Below are positions 55,583-64,000 of a stretch of 64,000 bases of DNA, one piece after another. The translations under genes and the position numbers were made by a program. Source of the stretch: Agrostemma githago. Lineage: Eukaryota; Streptophyta; Magnoliopsida; Caryophyllales; Caryophyllaceae. The DNA is taken from contig OY288241.1 of NCBI GenBank assembly GCA_958450325.1, positions 47,319,978 through 47,383,977 on the forward strand. Reading direction: 5' to 3'. The notes under the pieces are model-generated. The model had not been told where the DNA came from. It made no database searches and worked only from the letters and a program-made list of their open reading frames with translations. Within the stretch, counting starts at the first letter, position 1, and each line of letters opens with the position of its first letter.

Positions 55583-58428
55583 TTAGGCAAGCAAGAAGTC
55601 AGGTCCAAAGTGGCCACTATCGACAGATTGACCATAAAAATTTATGTCTTCATGCTTTGCACCGTAACTTTCATAAACACTTGCAGGCAACTTCAATATC
55701 CGCATACGTGTCATTTTTAGAGGCCTGAAAACAATGATTCACGTCAATGGAGTGGCGGCTTATTTACATAGCATCTTCTTAAAACACGAAAGAACTGAAG
55801 AACAAAATAAGAAATTTGTGCCGTCTTACCTTCCCAGTTGACCGCCCATATTCCAAGTAATCATACCTGTCAAAGTATAGTTTGTATCACATCCATTAGA
55901 GATTAGAAAGCTTGCAATAATCTTGACAACACGGTCACCTCAAGTTCATCTTCAAAGAACAAGTCACCGGATTAGGTTTACATAGTGCATCTGAATTCTA
56001 AATGTGAGCGAAAACCATGTCTACATAATCCCGCATTTTTTTCCTACCAAAACTGATCCCTTCTAGAAAATAGAACTAACGGGTTGAAGTTGAGCACGGT
56101 TTGAAGATGGTGATGTTCACAGTCATGATCACAAGATGATACTCACGCACAACCTGAAAACAATTCTACTTCGTAGCTCTTTACTACACCAAGTTAACCA
56201 AGGAAATTCAGCCTTATATGCATACTTGAGAAACCAATCAAATAAATAAAAAACGATCCCAAAAGATTACATCCAACATTTTTTAGTTGATCCTCAAAAG
56301 CCAAACAAAATTCAGTTAGCGATCCAAATATTACCAAACTCCATTTGCTAATCTCGATTCAACATCATGTATTCATGTGTTCATCAACTTCATCCCTCAT
56401 AAATCCCGCTATTCATGGTGTTTGTGCAGATCGACAATCAAAGTCAAAAAAATATCTCCAACATTGACAAACAGAAAATGGCAAAAAAACCCAAATAATA
56501 CGAGTTTAGTTGATCCTCAAAAGCCAAACAAAATTCAGTCAGCGATCCAAATATTACCAAACTCCATTTGCTAATTCTCGATTCAAAATCATGTATTCAT
56601 GTGTTCATCAACTTCATCCCTCATAAATCCCGCTATTCATGGCATTTGTGCAGATCGACAATCAAAGTCAAAAAAAAATATCTCCAACATTGACAAACAG
56701 AAAATGGCAAAAAACCCCCAAATAATACGAGTCACGTCAGATCGTTAAAAAACCATTGTCATCCTTACCGAATAGGCTGAAAGCTTTCTTGGGGGTTGGT
56801 CCCATCTTTAGCTAATCAAAAATCGATCAAGCATATCCTTCTCTATCCAGCATGACAATCATCTCAAAACCCTAACATTTTAAAAAATCAAATCAACGGA
56901 TCGAACAAGAACAAATGGCAAAAGCAAAAAGTCGAATTAAACTAACGGTAAACAAAGTAATCAACAACACCAACAACATTTGCATACCCTGTGTATTAAT
57001 ATCATCATCTGAAGCTTCGAACGACTTGATCGAGTTCTCCAAGTGCGAAATCTCCCTTTCAATCGTCACAAACCGTTCCAAAACCTCGGGTGTACTCACG
57101 AATACCTCAATTCCAAATGGAGAGTCTGCTTCCTCTTTTCTCTGAAAGATGTAAAAATAGCATACAAGAGATTAAGATTGAGAAGAAGGAAAAAGCACAA
57201 GGGAACTTGATTTTCATTTGATGAAAAGATGGATACAAGATACTGACACAACCAAACTCACTTTTAAATCCTTTAATGTTTCAAGTTCTTTGATAGCAAA
57301 CTCAGATATACTCATGGATAAATCTTCTAGGAATTCAAACACCCGCGAAAAGAACAACCAGCTTACTAAAAGGATACATAATACAAACAAATTTTTGTCA
57401 TTAAGCTGTATCATAATACTAATAGCTTGAAGCTTAACCTCCTAATCCTAATGGATACTTAGTCCAGACAAAAAAAAATCAAAATCAAAATCATAAAAAT
57501 AATATAATTAAAACATCTTTGCTGGAAATCAGTAGGGAGTTTCTGAAGAGTTCCTGATGAAAAAAGAGGACATGTGCGACCTAATCACAAAAACTAATCA
57601 AAGATCATAACTTTATAAGAAATCATTAACAAAATTGAACAATTTAGATATAAGAAAGGACCTTCTTTTACCTAAAACAGATTCAACAACCTGCAACAAC
57701 CCAAATAAAATTTCTGTAAAATCAACAAAACCCATGCCTTCGAATCATCAATGAAACCAATAAATTCCAACACGGAAAAATACATGAAGACAATCCTGAT
57801 CAATAAATAAATCAATAAAGAACATCAGATCAGTGAGTAATAAAAGGATGTAGGTCGTCGTACCTCGAAGAAACTTAGATCGGACTGCGATGAAGATCAA
57901 ACATGATGATGATGGCGATCACTGATGTGGGATCAAGTCGAAAATCTACAATTATAATTAATAAAATGAGCACAACTTCAAAAATAAAATAAATCAGATC
58001 GATTAAACTCTAAGACGAAAACTGTCAAATGTCAAATTTACAGTAAAGGTCTGTATGATTCTATCTATTTATTCATCTATCTTAGTTTTACAGTAGATTT
58101 GAAAACTGAGCAGAACTGCAAAAAACGTAAAAAAAAATGGAAGGATAAAGAGATGGTGCCTCCATATGATTACCTTATCCAAGTAATTCATTTGTGTAAC
58201 CACAGAAGCAGCTACAATCACAGTAAAGGCCCGTGTTTGAGGGTTTATAAGCCGATCCATCCCAGAAAGTATCATCGCGACCAAATCAATAAACCAACTG
58301 ATTTTCCTACAGCTGTTTATAAGCAGATTCATTGAAAATTCAGACAAACAAATCAGGGCTGACGAAAATAAAGATAAGCGAAGAACCCACCGTTCCGACA
58401 CTGATCTAGAGAGAGCAGATCTCGTCAT
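55583..58428 (-). CDS. Five-exon gene for a predicted membrane protein inside the Helitron
   Basis: Exon 1 58428-58174 (ATG, 85 codons), exon 2 57432-57262, exon 3 57141-56988, exon 4 55866-55830, exon 5 55724-55583 (TAA). All introns have GT...AG borders and the phases (0,0,1,0-in-exon,2-type joins) fit without a stop, giving 252 residues. Exons 1-2 hold hydrophobic stretches ('LSLFSSALICLSEF', 'FTVIVAASVV', 'NLFVLCILLVSWLFF'). Exon 3 is acidic ('TIEREISHLENSIKSF'), and the C-terminus reads 'ASVYESYGAKHEDINFYG'. I do not recognise the family. If exon 3 is not spliced the frame ends at 56893 with a hydrophobic tail; an alternative acceptor near 56155 would end it early. Intron 3 holds a 223-bp tandem duplication. 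Likely a captured host gene; whether it is expressed is unknown. Confidence 0.6.
56285..56732. repeat. Tandem duplication of about 223 bp in intron 3
   Basis: Copy 1 starts at 56285 and copy 2 at 56508, both with 'agttgatcctcaaaagcc'. They differ by a few substitutions and small gaps in A runs. Confidence 0.9.
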
Positions 58429-58824
58429 CGCTGTTGCTGTTGTAGAGTTCCATGTCCGCCATTGCCGAGGGCCTGGGGAAATTGGATAACCATCAAGGCA
58501 AAGATCAAAAGGGGCAAAACGAAACCCTAGCATCACGGAAAGAGTGGAAACAACTACAACCTGTAGAGAAAACTAAACGAGAGAAAATTATGGGAGATGT
58601 ATGGATGAGAGGGAAGGAAGGAAAAGTAATGATAATGAGGCAGATGAATAATGAAGGAAGAGAAGTAATGAGGCAAAAACAATCTAGCGGCCAGGAGGAA
58701 AGGAAGCAAATCAACGGCTGCAGTTGTAGGTGACACTGTTCCTAAGGAGTGACACTATTCCTAAGAAATGATACAATTCATAAGGGAACATTTAAGGGTG
58801 AGTTTATTTTTTAAGATGTAAAGA

Positions 58825-59053
58825 AATAGAGGTCACTCTTCCACCTTAATATTGTCTTAGAGAGAGTTCCTCCGAGTTGTACTATTATCTCCACAGTAGT
58901 GAATATTGTTCTCCTTGTCGGTGTGGACGTAGCCAGTGATTTTGCTGGTGAACCACGTAATTCCGTGTCTTAGTTTAAATATTGTTTGTTCGTGGTTTCG
59001 TTCTTCTCGCGTAGTCGACAAATCGTTGGTAACAGGACGCCTCCGTTACAACA
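58825..59053 (+). repeat. 5' LTR of the copia element, right piece
   Basis: Continues the LTR from 'aatagaggtcactc' to 'cgttacaaca'. It lacks about 30 bp ('aataaacccaaaattgaag' region) that the 3' LTR keeps. Confidence 0.92.
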
Positions 59054-59056
59054 AAC

Positions 59057-59068
59057 TGGTATCAGAGC
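59057..59068 (+). other. Primer binding site (initiator Met tRNA)
   Basis: tggtatcagagc, three bases after the LTR end, the standard copia PBS. Confidence 0.9.
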
Positions 59069-59138
59069 TCCAGGTTCTGCTGGTTTTGCTTCCGCTGAGT
59101 TAGGCGTTATTTGGGTCTGTTGATTTTTTGGCGAGAAG

Positions 59139-60560
59139 ATGTCCGGAGCAACAGTATTAAACGTTGATAAGTTCACCGGGAGTAATAGTTTTGGGTTGTG
59201 GCAGTTGAAGATGAGAGCTTTACTGAGACAGCAAAGCGTCTGGTCTGTTCTGTCAAAGGCAAAAGAAAAATCACAAGATAAGGCGAAGACAGAAGCAGAG
59301 GTGGACTTGGAGGAGAAGGCGCATTCTTTAATTTTGTTGTGTTTATCTGATGATGTGATTATTGAGGTTGCCAATGAAGAAACTGTTGTTGGTTTGTGGT
59401 TGAAGTTGGAGTCTTTGTACATGACAAAGACTCTAACCAACAAGTTGCTTCTAAAGCAGCGTTTGTTCGGTCTTCGTATGCAGGAAGTTACGTCTCTGAA
59501 GGAACATCTAGACCGACTTAACTCTATTTTACTTGATTTGCGTAATATAGATGTTAAGATAGATGATGAGGATGCTGCCTTGATTTTGTTAGTTTCTTTG
59601 CCAAATTCTTTTGAGACTTTTGTTAAGTCATTTGTGGTTGGTAAAGATACTTTGACCCTGGAGGAAGTGAGGTCAGCGCTTCACACTAGGGATTTGCGCC
59701 GAGTCGCATCAGGTAATGTTGTAGACAGTAGTCCGATGGGGCTTGTTGTGAAGTCAGAGGGACCTAGTAAGGGTAAAACCAAGTCTAGGAAATCTCGGAA
59801 AGATGTCTGCAATTATTGTAAGGAACCTGGTCATTGGAAAGACAAGTGTTCTAGGTTGAAGGATGCTGGTGTTTCTGTTGTTGCACATAGTGGTGCCGAG
59901 TGCGACTCTGAGGAAGATTTAGTTCTCGTTGTTGATGTTGTTCCACGTCCTTTGGATAGCTGGATTTTAGACACGGGGTGCGTTTTCCATATGTGTCCTG
60001 TTAGGGAATGGTTCGAGTCTTACGAAGGTTCACATGGGGATAGTGTTACTATGGGTGACGGGTCCATTTGTGAGATTGTGGGAGTTGAGACTATTCGGGT
60101 TAAAACACATGATGGTACTGTTGTCTTCCTAGAGGGTGTCAGGCATGTTCCAAAGTTGAAGAGAAATCTTGTGTCACTTGGGATGCTAGTCGATCAGGGC
60201 TACAGTTTTCAAGGTGATGGTGGAACTTTGTGCGTGGGTAGAGGTTCGTTGGCTACTTGGAGAGGTGTCAGGGAAGGAGCACGTTATGTCCTTTGTGGTA
60301 CTGTTTTGACCGTTGGTGCATCGAGTAGTCGTTCGTCTGGCTCTCTTGGGTCTAAGTTGGGGCATACGCGACTTAGATGTTTGAGTGATACGTCGAGGCA
60401 CATCCAGTTTGGTTCATTCAATGATCATCTGGATAATTTGGGGTTGGTAGGCTTGTGTGAGGATGATAGTGTTGACGGTAAGGTGGAGTTTTCGCCTGTA
60501 CGGGTCGAACTAATAGATTCTCAAGACAAGCTATTGACCGTTGTTTCTGCGCCTCAATGA
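59139..60560 (+). CDS. Copia gag-protease polyprotein, intact, no pol
   Basis: 473 residues starting 'MSGATVLNVDKFTGSNSFG'. The copia gag domain (about 1-210) includes 'LWQLKMRALLRQQSVW', 'LWLKLESLYMTKTLTNKLLLKQRL' and 'LKEHLDRLNSILLDL'. A CCHC knuckle 'CNYCKEPGHWKDKC' lies near 230. The protease follows with 'SWILDTGCVFHMCPVREWF' (Asp-Thr-Gly active site) and 'VRHVPKLKRNLVSLGML'. A stub of the pre-integrase region ('LGHTRLRCLSDTSRHI') is followed by unrelated sequence and a stop. RT, RNase H and integrase are missing, so the element would need another copia for movement. The frame has no lesion, which suggests selection on gag or a short time since insertion. Confidence 0.88.
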   Translation: MSGATVLNVDKFTGSNSFGLWQLKMRALLRQQSVWSVLSKAKEKSQDKAKTEAEVDLEEKAHSLILLCLSDDVIIEVANEETVVGLWLKLESLYMTKTLTNKLLLKQRLFGLRMQEVTSLKEHLDRLNSILLDLRNIDVKIDDEDAALILLVSLPNSFETFVKSFVVGKDTLTLEEVRSALHTRDLRRVASGNVVDSSPMGLVVKSEGPSKGKTKSRKSRKDVCNYCKEPGHWKDKCSRLKDAGVSVVAHSGAECDSEEDLVLVVDVVPRPLDSWILDTGCVFHMCPVREWFESYEGSHGDSVTMGDGSICEIVGVETIRVKTHDGTVVFLEGVRHVPKLKRNLVSLGMLVDQGYSFQGDGGTLCVGRGSLATWRGVREGARYVLCGTVLTVGASSSRSSGSLGSKLGHTRLRCLSDTSRHIQFGSFNDHLDNLGLVGLCEDDSVDGKVEFSPVRVELIDSQDKLLTVVSAPQ

Positions 60561-61256
60561 GGCGGTTTGCGCCCCGCGTGGTGGGCGATTTAGGGCTCCA
60601 GGTGGAGCTATTTTGGGCTCTTGAAAGAGAGCCGTTGGGACCTCAGATGTGGTCATTTGGAACTTCGACAGGAGGTCATTATTTTGTGTTCTTTGGAGCT
60701 GTTGGGTTGGACTTGATAGTCTAACATTTGAACCTGATGAAGGAGGTGATTTGGGCTCGCTTAGAACGTTGATTTTGATTGTTTCGACTTGAGTTGTTAT
60801 GCCTTGGTGTGAGCAGTTGACTCAAGTGAGACGTTGTTTTGTTTATGGCGTTGTGTCCTTTTGGGCGATTTGGTACGACGGTACATTTGGCCATATTTTT
60901 GAAGGAGAATTTGTTTTGGAGTCTTGTGTGCATTTGTTTCGGAACATCATTCCATCATTTGTGACGTTGGTATCTCATACATTTATTTTTGGCGTTTGGT
61001 AGTGATCTCACTACGTTTGGCCATGTTGGTATGATGATATGTTGGGTGCTTAGTACGTTGGTAGTTTCAGCTTGCTACGTTTGGTACTTGGTACATTTTG
61101 GTCACGTTGGCACACTTGGTTCATTTGTCCATTTTGTTTGTTGAGTTCAAGTCAGTGTGGAGACTACTAGGACAGGTGGTGACTTGAGAATCAACAATTG
61201 GAAGCTGATTTGGTTGCATCATTTTGGAGCTTGGTTCGTGTTGGACAATTCAAGTC
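60561..61256 (+). other. Non-coding 3' part of the copia element
   Basis: T/G-rich, with many 'ttggta' and 'acgtt' words and no frame of note. It replaces the pol domains. Confidence 0.6.
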
Positions 61257-61267
61257 AAGGTGGAGAT

Positions 61268-61731
61268 TGTTGGGATTATTGACTAGCAATTGTCGTATTC
61301 GAGACTCGGGTTGAATGTCGAACTAGGTGCGGAAATAAGAAGATGTATTTTGTTAGAATGTGGTTTGTCCCACATCTAAAGAATAGTGGGAAGTGGTAGT
61401 TTTTCTATGTATAAATAGAAAAAGTTGTCCTACATCGATAGATTAACTAAGTGGAGGTGATTCTTTTTGTATAAATAGAGGTCACTCTTCCACCTTAGTA
61501 ATAAACCCAAAATTGAAGTCTCTTAAGTATTGTCTTAGAGAGGGGTCCTCCGAGTTGTACTATTATCTCCACAGTAGTGAATATTGTTCTCCTTGTCGGT
61601 GTGGACGTAGCCAGTGATTTTGCTGGTGAACTACGTAATTCCGTGTCTCAGTTTAAATATTATTTGTTCGTTGTTTTGTTCTTCTCGCGTAGTCGACAAA
61701 TCGTTGGTAACGGGACGCCTCCGTTACAATA
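61268..61731 (+). repeat. 3' LTR of the copia element
   Basis: 464 bp, starts 'tgttgggatt'; ends 'gttacaata', where the 5' LTR has 'gttacaaca'. It contains two tataaatag words, about 40-70 bp apart. It is the uninterrupted reference for the Helitron insertion site. Confidence 0.92.
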
Positions 61732-61736
61732 GTATT

Positions 61737-62570
61737 TTTAATAAATTTATTTTATAGCATATTTCATTTTAAATTTTCAATTCTTTTATTTTCGTAAATC
61801 TAACAATGGTACATGTAATCGGGTGTATATGAAAAATATTTTTGACATTTGCAAAACAAATCAAGATAATTGGATGATGTTTTGAATGTCATTAAATGTG
61901 TGTTTTAATGAAAATATTACGGATATTTTTTATGCTCCATATATGTCATCTTGCATTTAAAGATAGATAATCATTTCTCTTTACAATTACGAAGTGCTAT
62001 TTTGTAAAGAATGTGTACTGATGATTTTTTTAGTTGTTATGATGAAGCAATTTTTTTTGTATAAGAAAGCCATAATTTTTCAATACTAAATGAAATATTT
62101 TTTATGTATAAATGAGTCATTCCACATGTCATATGAACTCACTCTATGATTTAATTTGTGATTTTTAAAAATCACAGAGAGTTTATTGGTATATTCCGTA
62201 TTTTGTATACTATTGTAGAAATTAAAGTAAAAAAAACTCATCTCGAAAATAAATTTACATTTAAGAGAAATATGTTTTGTCACAAAGTTAATGACATTAT
62301 ATTAAATTTCGAAATTGATTTCATAAAAAATTATCATTTTTTGTATTAATGACAATTAATAGATTGTAATTTATTTTATATATCTAATGATTTGTTTTCC
62401 TTACAGAGTAGTGTAGTTTGGAGGGACAACTTTAGAGAGAGTTATTCTTTTAGTGTACAGAGGATTATTCGGAATTTTAGTCTATCTTAGAATTTTAATG
62501 TATACAGAATGAATTTTAGTGTATGCAAAGAACTCTTGGAATATACACAATTATACTGTCAAAGATACTC
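61737..62570. other. AT-rich spacer
   Basis: No gene or clear element border. It may include the remaining body of the Helitron whose 3' end is at 54800. Confidence 0.4.
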
Positions 62571-62576
62571 TAATAT

Positions 62577-62905
62577 TGTAATACCCAGGCCCAAACTAGG
62601 ACCGGAAATGTTAGTCGCGGTAGCCCGTCATGCTTTGTACTGGTCTCACAGACCAACACGAGTCTCATGCTTAACTGCGGAGTTCAAGATTACGACCAGA
62701 AAAGAAAGTGCACTTTGTTGATATGAGTAGTATTTTCAATCGTCCTCACCTTATGCGCATCCTGGAAATTTTCCTAGGAGGTCACCCATCCTAAGATTAC
62801 TCCCACTCAAGCACGCTTAACTGCGGAGTTTTTTTGCATGGATGACCAGAAAAGAAAGTGCACTTTGTTGATATGAGTAGTACTTTCAGTTCCTTTAAAC
62901 AAAGC
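62577..62905 (-). mobile_element. 5S-rRNA-derived remnant (Cassandra-like TRIM LTR)
   Basis: On the minus strand 62772-62830 matches the inner part of plant 5S rRNA including the polymerase III control region (aactccgcagttaagcgtgc and 'ggatgggtgacctcc'). A shorter second match, 'aactgcggagttc' on the plus strand, is at 62673-62685. Both are followed by the same 'gaccagaaaagaaagtgcac' segment (62696- and 62843-), so part of the unit is duplicated. 5S sequence in an LTR-type context is known from Cassandra elements. It is not a 5S gene, because the 5' and 3' parts are missing. Confidence 0.55.
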
Positions 62906-62971
62906 TCATAAATAGGACATCTTCAATCAATGTGAGGTGTTTTAAATATTATTACTCTTTAAAAATTAGGG

Positions 62972-63839
62972 TTATTTAACGACAATAATACCAACTATAG
63001 GGCATCTTCCAAAAATAATACGAATTTCAATAAATCTGAGAATAATACGTATTATGGGAGTAGTTAAACAAGAGTAGTATAAGTGACTTTATAACCTGCT
63101 ACACCAGGTCACCTAATTAATATTTAACCTGTTACTTATCCTCTATCCTCCTACTTAGACCTGGATAACGGGTGAACTATGTTGGGTCAGCTTCGGGTTG
63201 GGCCACTGTCCGGTTATAATAATCGGGTTGTCTTTGGGTCGGGTCAGATACCTTCGAGTTCGAGTCATTCTCGGGTTTGTTATTTTCATCTTTTTTAGGG
63301 ATATCGACTCGTTTTTTATAATAATAGTCGGGTCAGTTTCGAGTTAGCTCGGGTCAATTTGGATTATGGGTCAAAATCAAGTCTTCAATTCGGACGTCGG
63401 GTCGGGTTCAGTTTGGCTTATTCGGGTCGGGTCAGTTTTGTCAGGTCTACTTCTCCTTAGTTCTCTCCTTCATCCTCTCTCTCCATTACCCTTCATCCTT
63501 TTTCAGTTTTTATCTATACGTTTCGTTTAGATTAACGTGTTGATTTTGGTGTAGGATTGTGTTATGAGCTAGATTTGGTGAGGTTGAAAACTTGAAGGAA
63601 GAGGAAGACAAAGGACATGAATGACGTTTAATGCCTCATACACTGAGTAAGTGAAAAGGAGTGAATCAATGTGAAATGAATTAAAGGCGAAAAAGGAAGG
63701 TGAATGGGTTCTACCGGTAACTAGTCATCTATACTACTCTGGCTTAACTACTCTAAAAATACGTATTATTCTCTAATTTATTAAAATTGGAATTATTTTC
63801 GGAAGAAGCTCTATAGTTGGTATTATTGTCGTTAAATAA
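62972..63839. mobile_element. TIR element of 868 bp
   Basis: About 80 bp at each end are inverted repeats ('ttatttaacgacaataatac' at both, read inward), with scattered mismatches. Flanks aaattaggg and aaattaaag agree at 7 of 9 bases, which would suit a Mutator-like TSD. The interior has low-complexity 'gggtcgggtcag' words and no gene. Confidence 0.6.
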
Positions 63840-64000
63840 AATTAAAGGTGAAATAGGAAGGTAAAAGGGTTCTACAGGTAACCGGTCACCTATACTACTT
63901 GATTGGGGTGGGCCGCCTGTCAATTAGCCGCCTGCTAGGCAGGCCCCGAGACGATCCCTGTCAAGGAGTTGAAAGACCAGCCCCTAGCAAAAGATTAGAA
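63840..64000. other. Right edge
   Basis: Positions 63841-63900 repeat 63679-63745 directly ('attaaagg.gaaa.aggaagg'). The last 100 bases are GC-richer and unassigned. Confidence 0.4.

Larger units (their letters stand above)
55047..58824 (-). mobile_element. Gene-carrying Helitron, 3778 bp
   Basis: On the minus strand it starts TCTTTACATCTTAAAAAATA (58824) and ends with a GC hairpin (gcgcg-tag-cgcgc, about 55060-55072) followed by 'ggcaaaaaactag' (end 55047), the canonical Helitron TC...CTAG structure. The intact 3' LTR of the surrounding copia (near 61475) is an exact empty site: removing 55047-58824 gives 'tttttgtataaatagagg'. No target duplication is made, as expected. There is no Rep/helicase, so it is non-autonomous. 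It carries a spliced gene in the same orientation. Confidence 0.88.
54841..61731 (+). mobile_element. Non-autonomous Ty1/copia element with a Helitron in its 5' LTR
   Basis: The 5-bp duplication gtatt flanks it (54836-54840 and 61732-61736). The 3' LTR is 61268-61731. The 5' LTR is in two pieces, 54841-55046 and 58825-59053, with 55047-58824 inserted between. Initiator-Met PBS tggtatcagagc is at 59057-59068, and the purine tract aaggtggagat precedes the 3' LTR. One frame (59139-60560) encodes gag and protease; integrase, RT and RNase H are absent. Without the Helitron it measures 3113 bp. The LTRs differ by roughly a dozen or more substitutions by eye, so this insertion is older than Athila-2. 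Confidence 0.9.

Noticed and set aside
56893..57099. Read-through of exon 3 to a hydrophobic C-terminus
   Set aside because: The tail is T-rich intron-like sequence beyond a good donor (g|gtatgc), and a spliced model with consistent phases exists. Kept as an alternative in the gene entry.
62772..62830. A 5S rRNA gene
   Set aside because: Only the inner half of 5S is present; both outer stems are missing, and the context is a dispersed element.

Overview
The window is nuclear DNA of a flowering plant, most likely a eudicot; the species cannot be read from the sequence, although the element types would suit Caryophyllales. The evidence is a plant-specific U-box/ARM E3 ligase gene, plant-type Athila, Tat, copia, CACTA, Stowaway and Helitron elements, spliced minus-strand exons with GT-AG borders, and AT-rich spacers. 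Only about 2 kb (52262-54298) is an ordinary host gene in place. A second, spliced gene lies inside a Helitron. Almost everything else is mobile DNA, much of it nested.

Region 1-27556 is a three-element Ty3/gypsy nest, all on the minus strand. The oldest layer is a Tat-type element: 5' LTR about 25261-27556, PBS 25240-25257, gag split at 23441/14394, then protease and the start of RT down to 11620. It was interrupted twice. Athila-2 (14400-23435) is complete with 5-bp duplications (taccc). It has gag, protease and an ORF1 but no RT, RNase H or integrase. Athila-1 (5' LTR 9752-11619, gag, PR-RT, RH-INT, ORF1, 3' leader down to base 1) is inserted in the Tat RT and runs off the left edge.

Region 27557-32890 is a cluster of small elements: Stowaway-type MITEs, one with C16/G16 arms, and a 1.75-kb Mutator-like TIR element (28935-30686, 9-bp TSD) holding a tRNA-like promoter head and a hairpin-rich palindromic array. 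A TRIM-like repeat and promoter-like leftovers follow.

Region 32891-49190 holds the 5' end of one CACTA element, joined by a messy junction to a 5'-truncated Ty1/copia element (33828 to about 37300), then MITEs. Next comes an inverted, truncated CACTA of the same family (42472-44285) abutting a different CACTA-like element (44286-49190). The latter contains a solo LTR with a perfect TSD and a SINE-like head.

Region 49191-64000 has Helitron termini and MITEs upstream of an intronless PUB18/PUB19-like gene. Downstream is a layered nest: a Helitron 3' end (54800), into which a non-autonomous gag-protease copia element (54841-61731, TSD gtatt) inserted, into whose 5' LTR a 3778-bp Helitron (55047-58824) inserted. 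That Helitron carries a five-exon gene for a 252-residue predicted membrane protein, with all splice phases consistent. The right end has a 5S-rRNA-derived, Cassandra-like remnant and an 868-bp TIR element.
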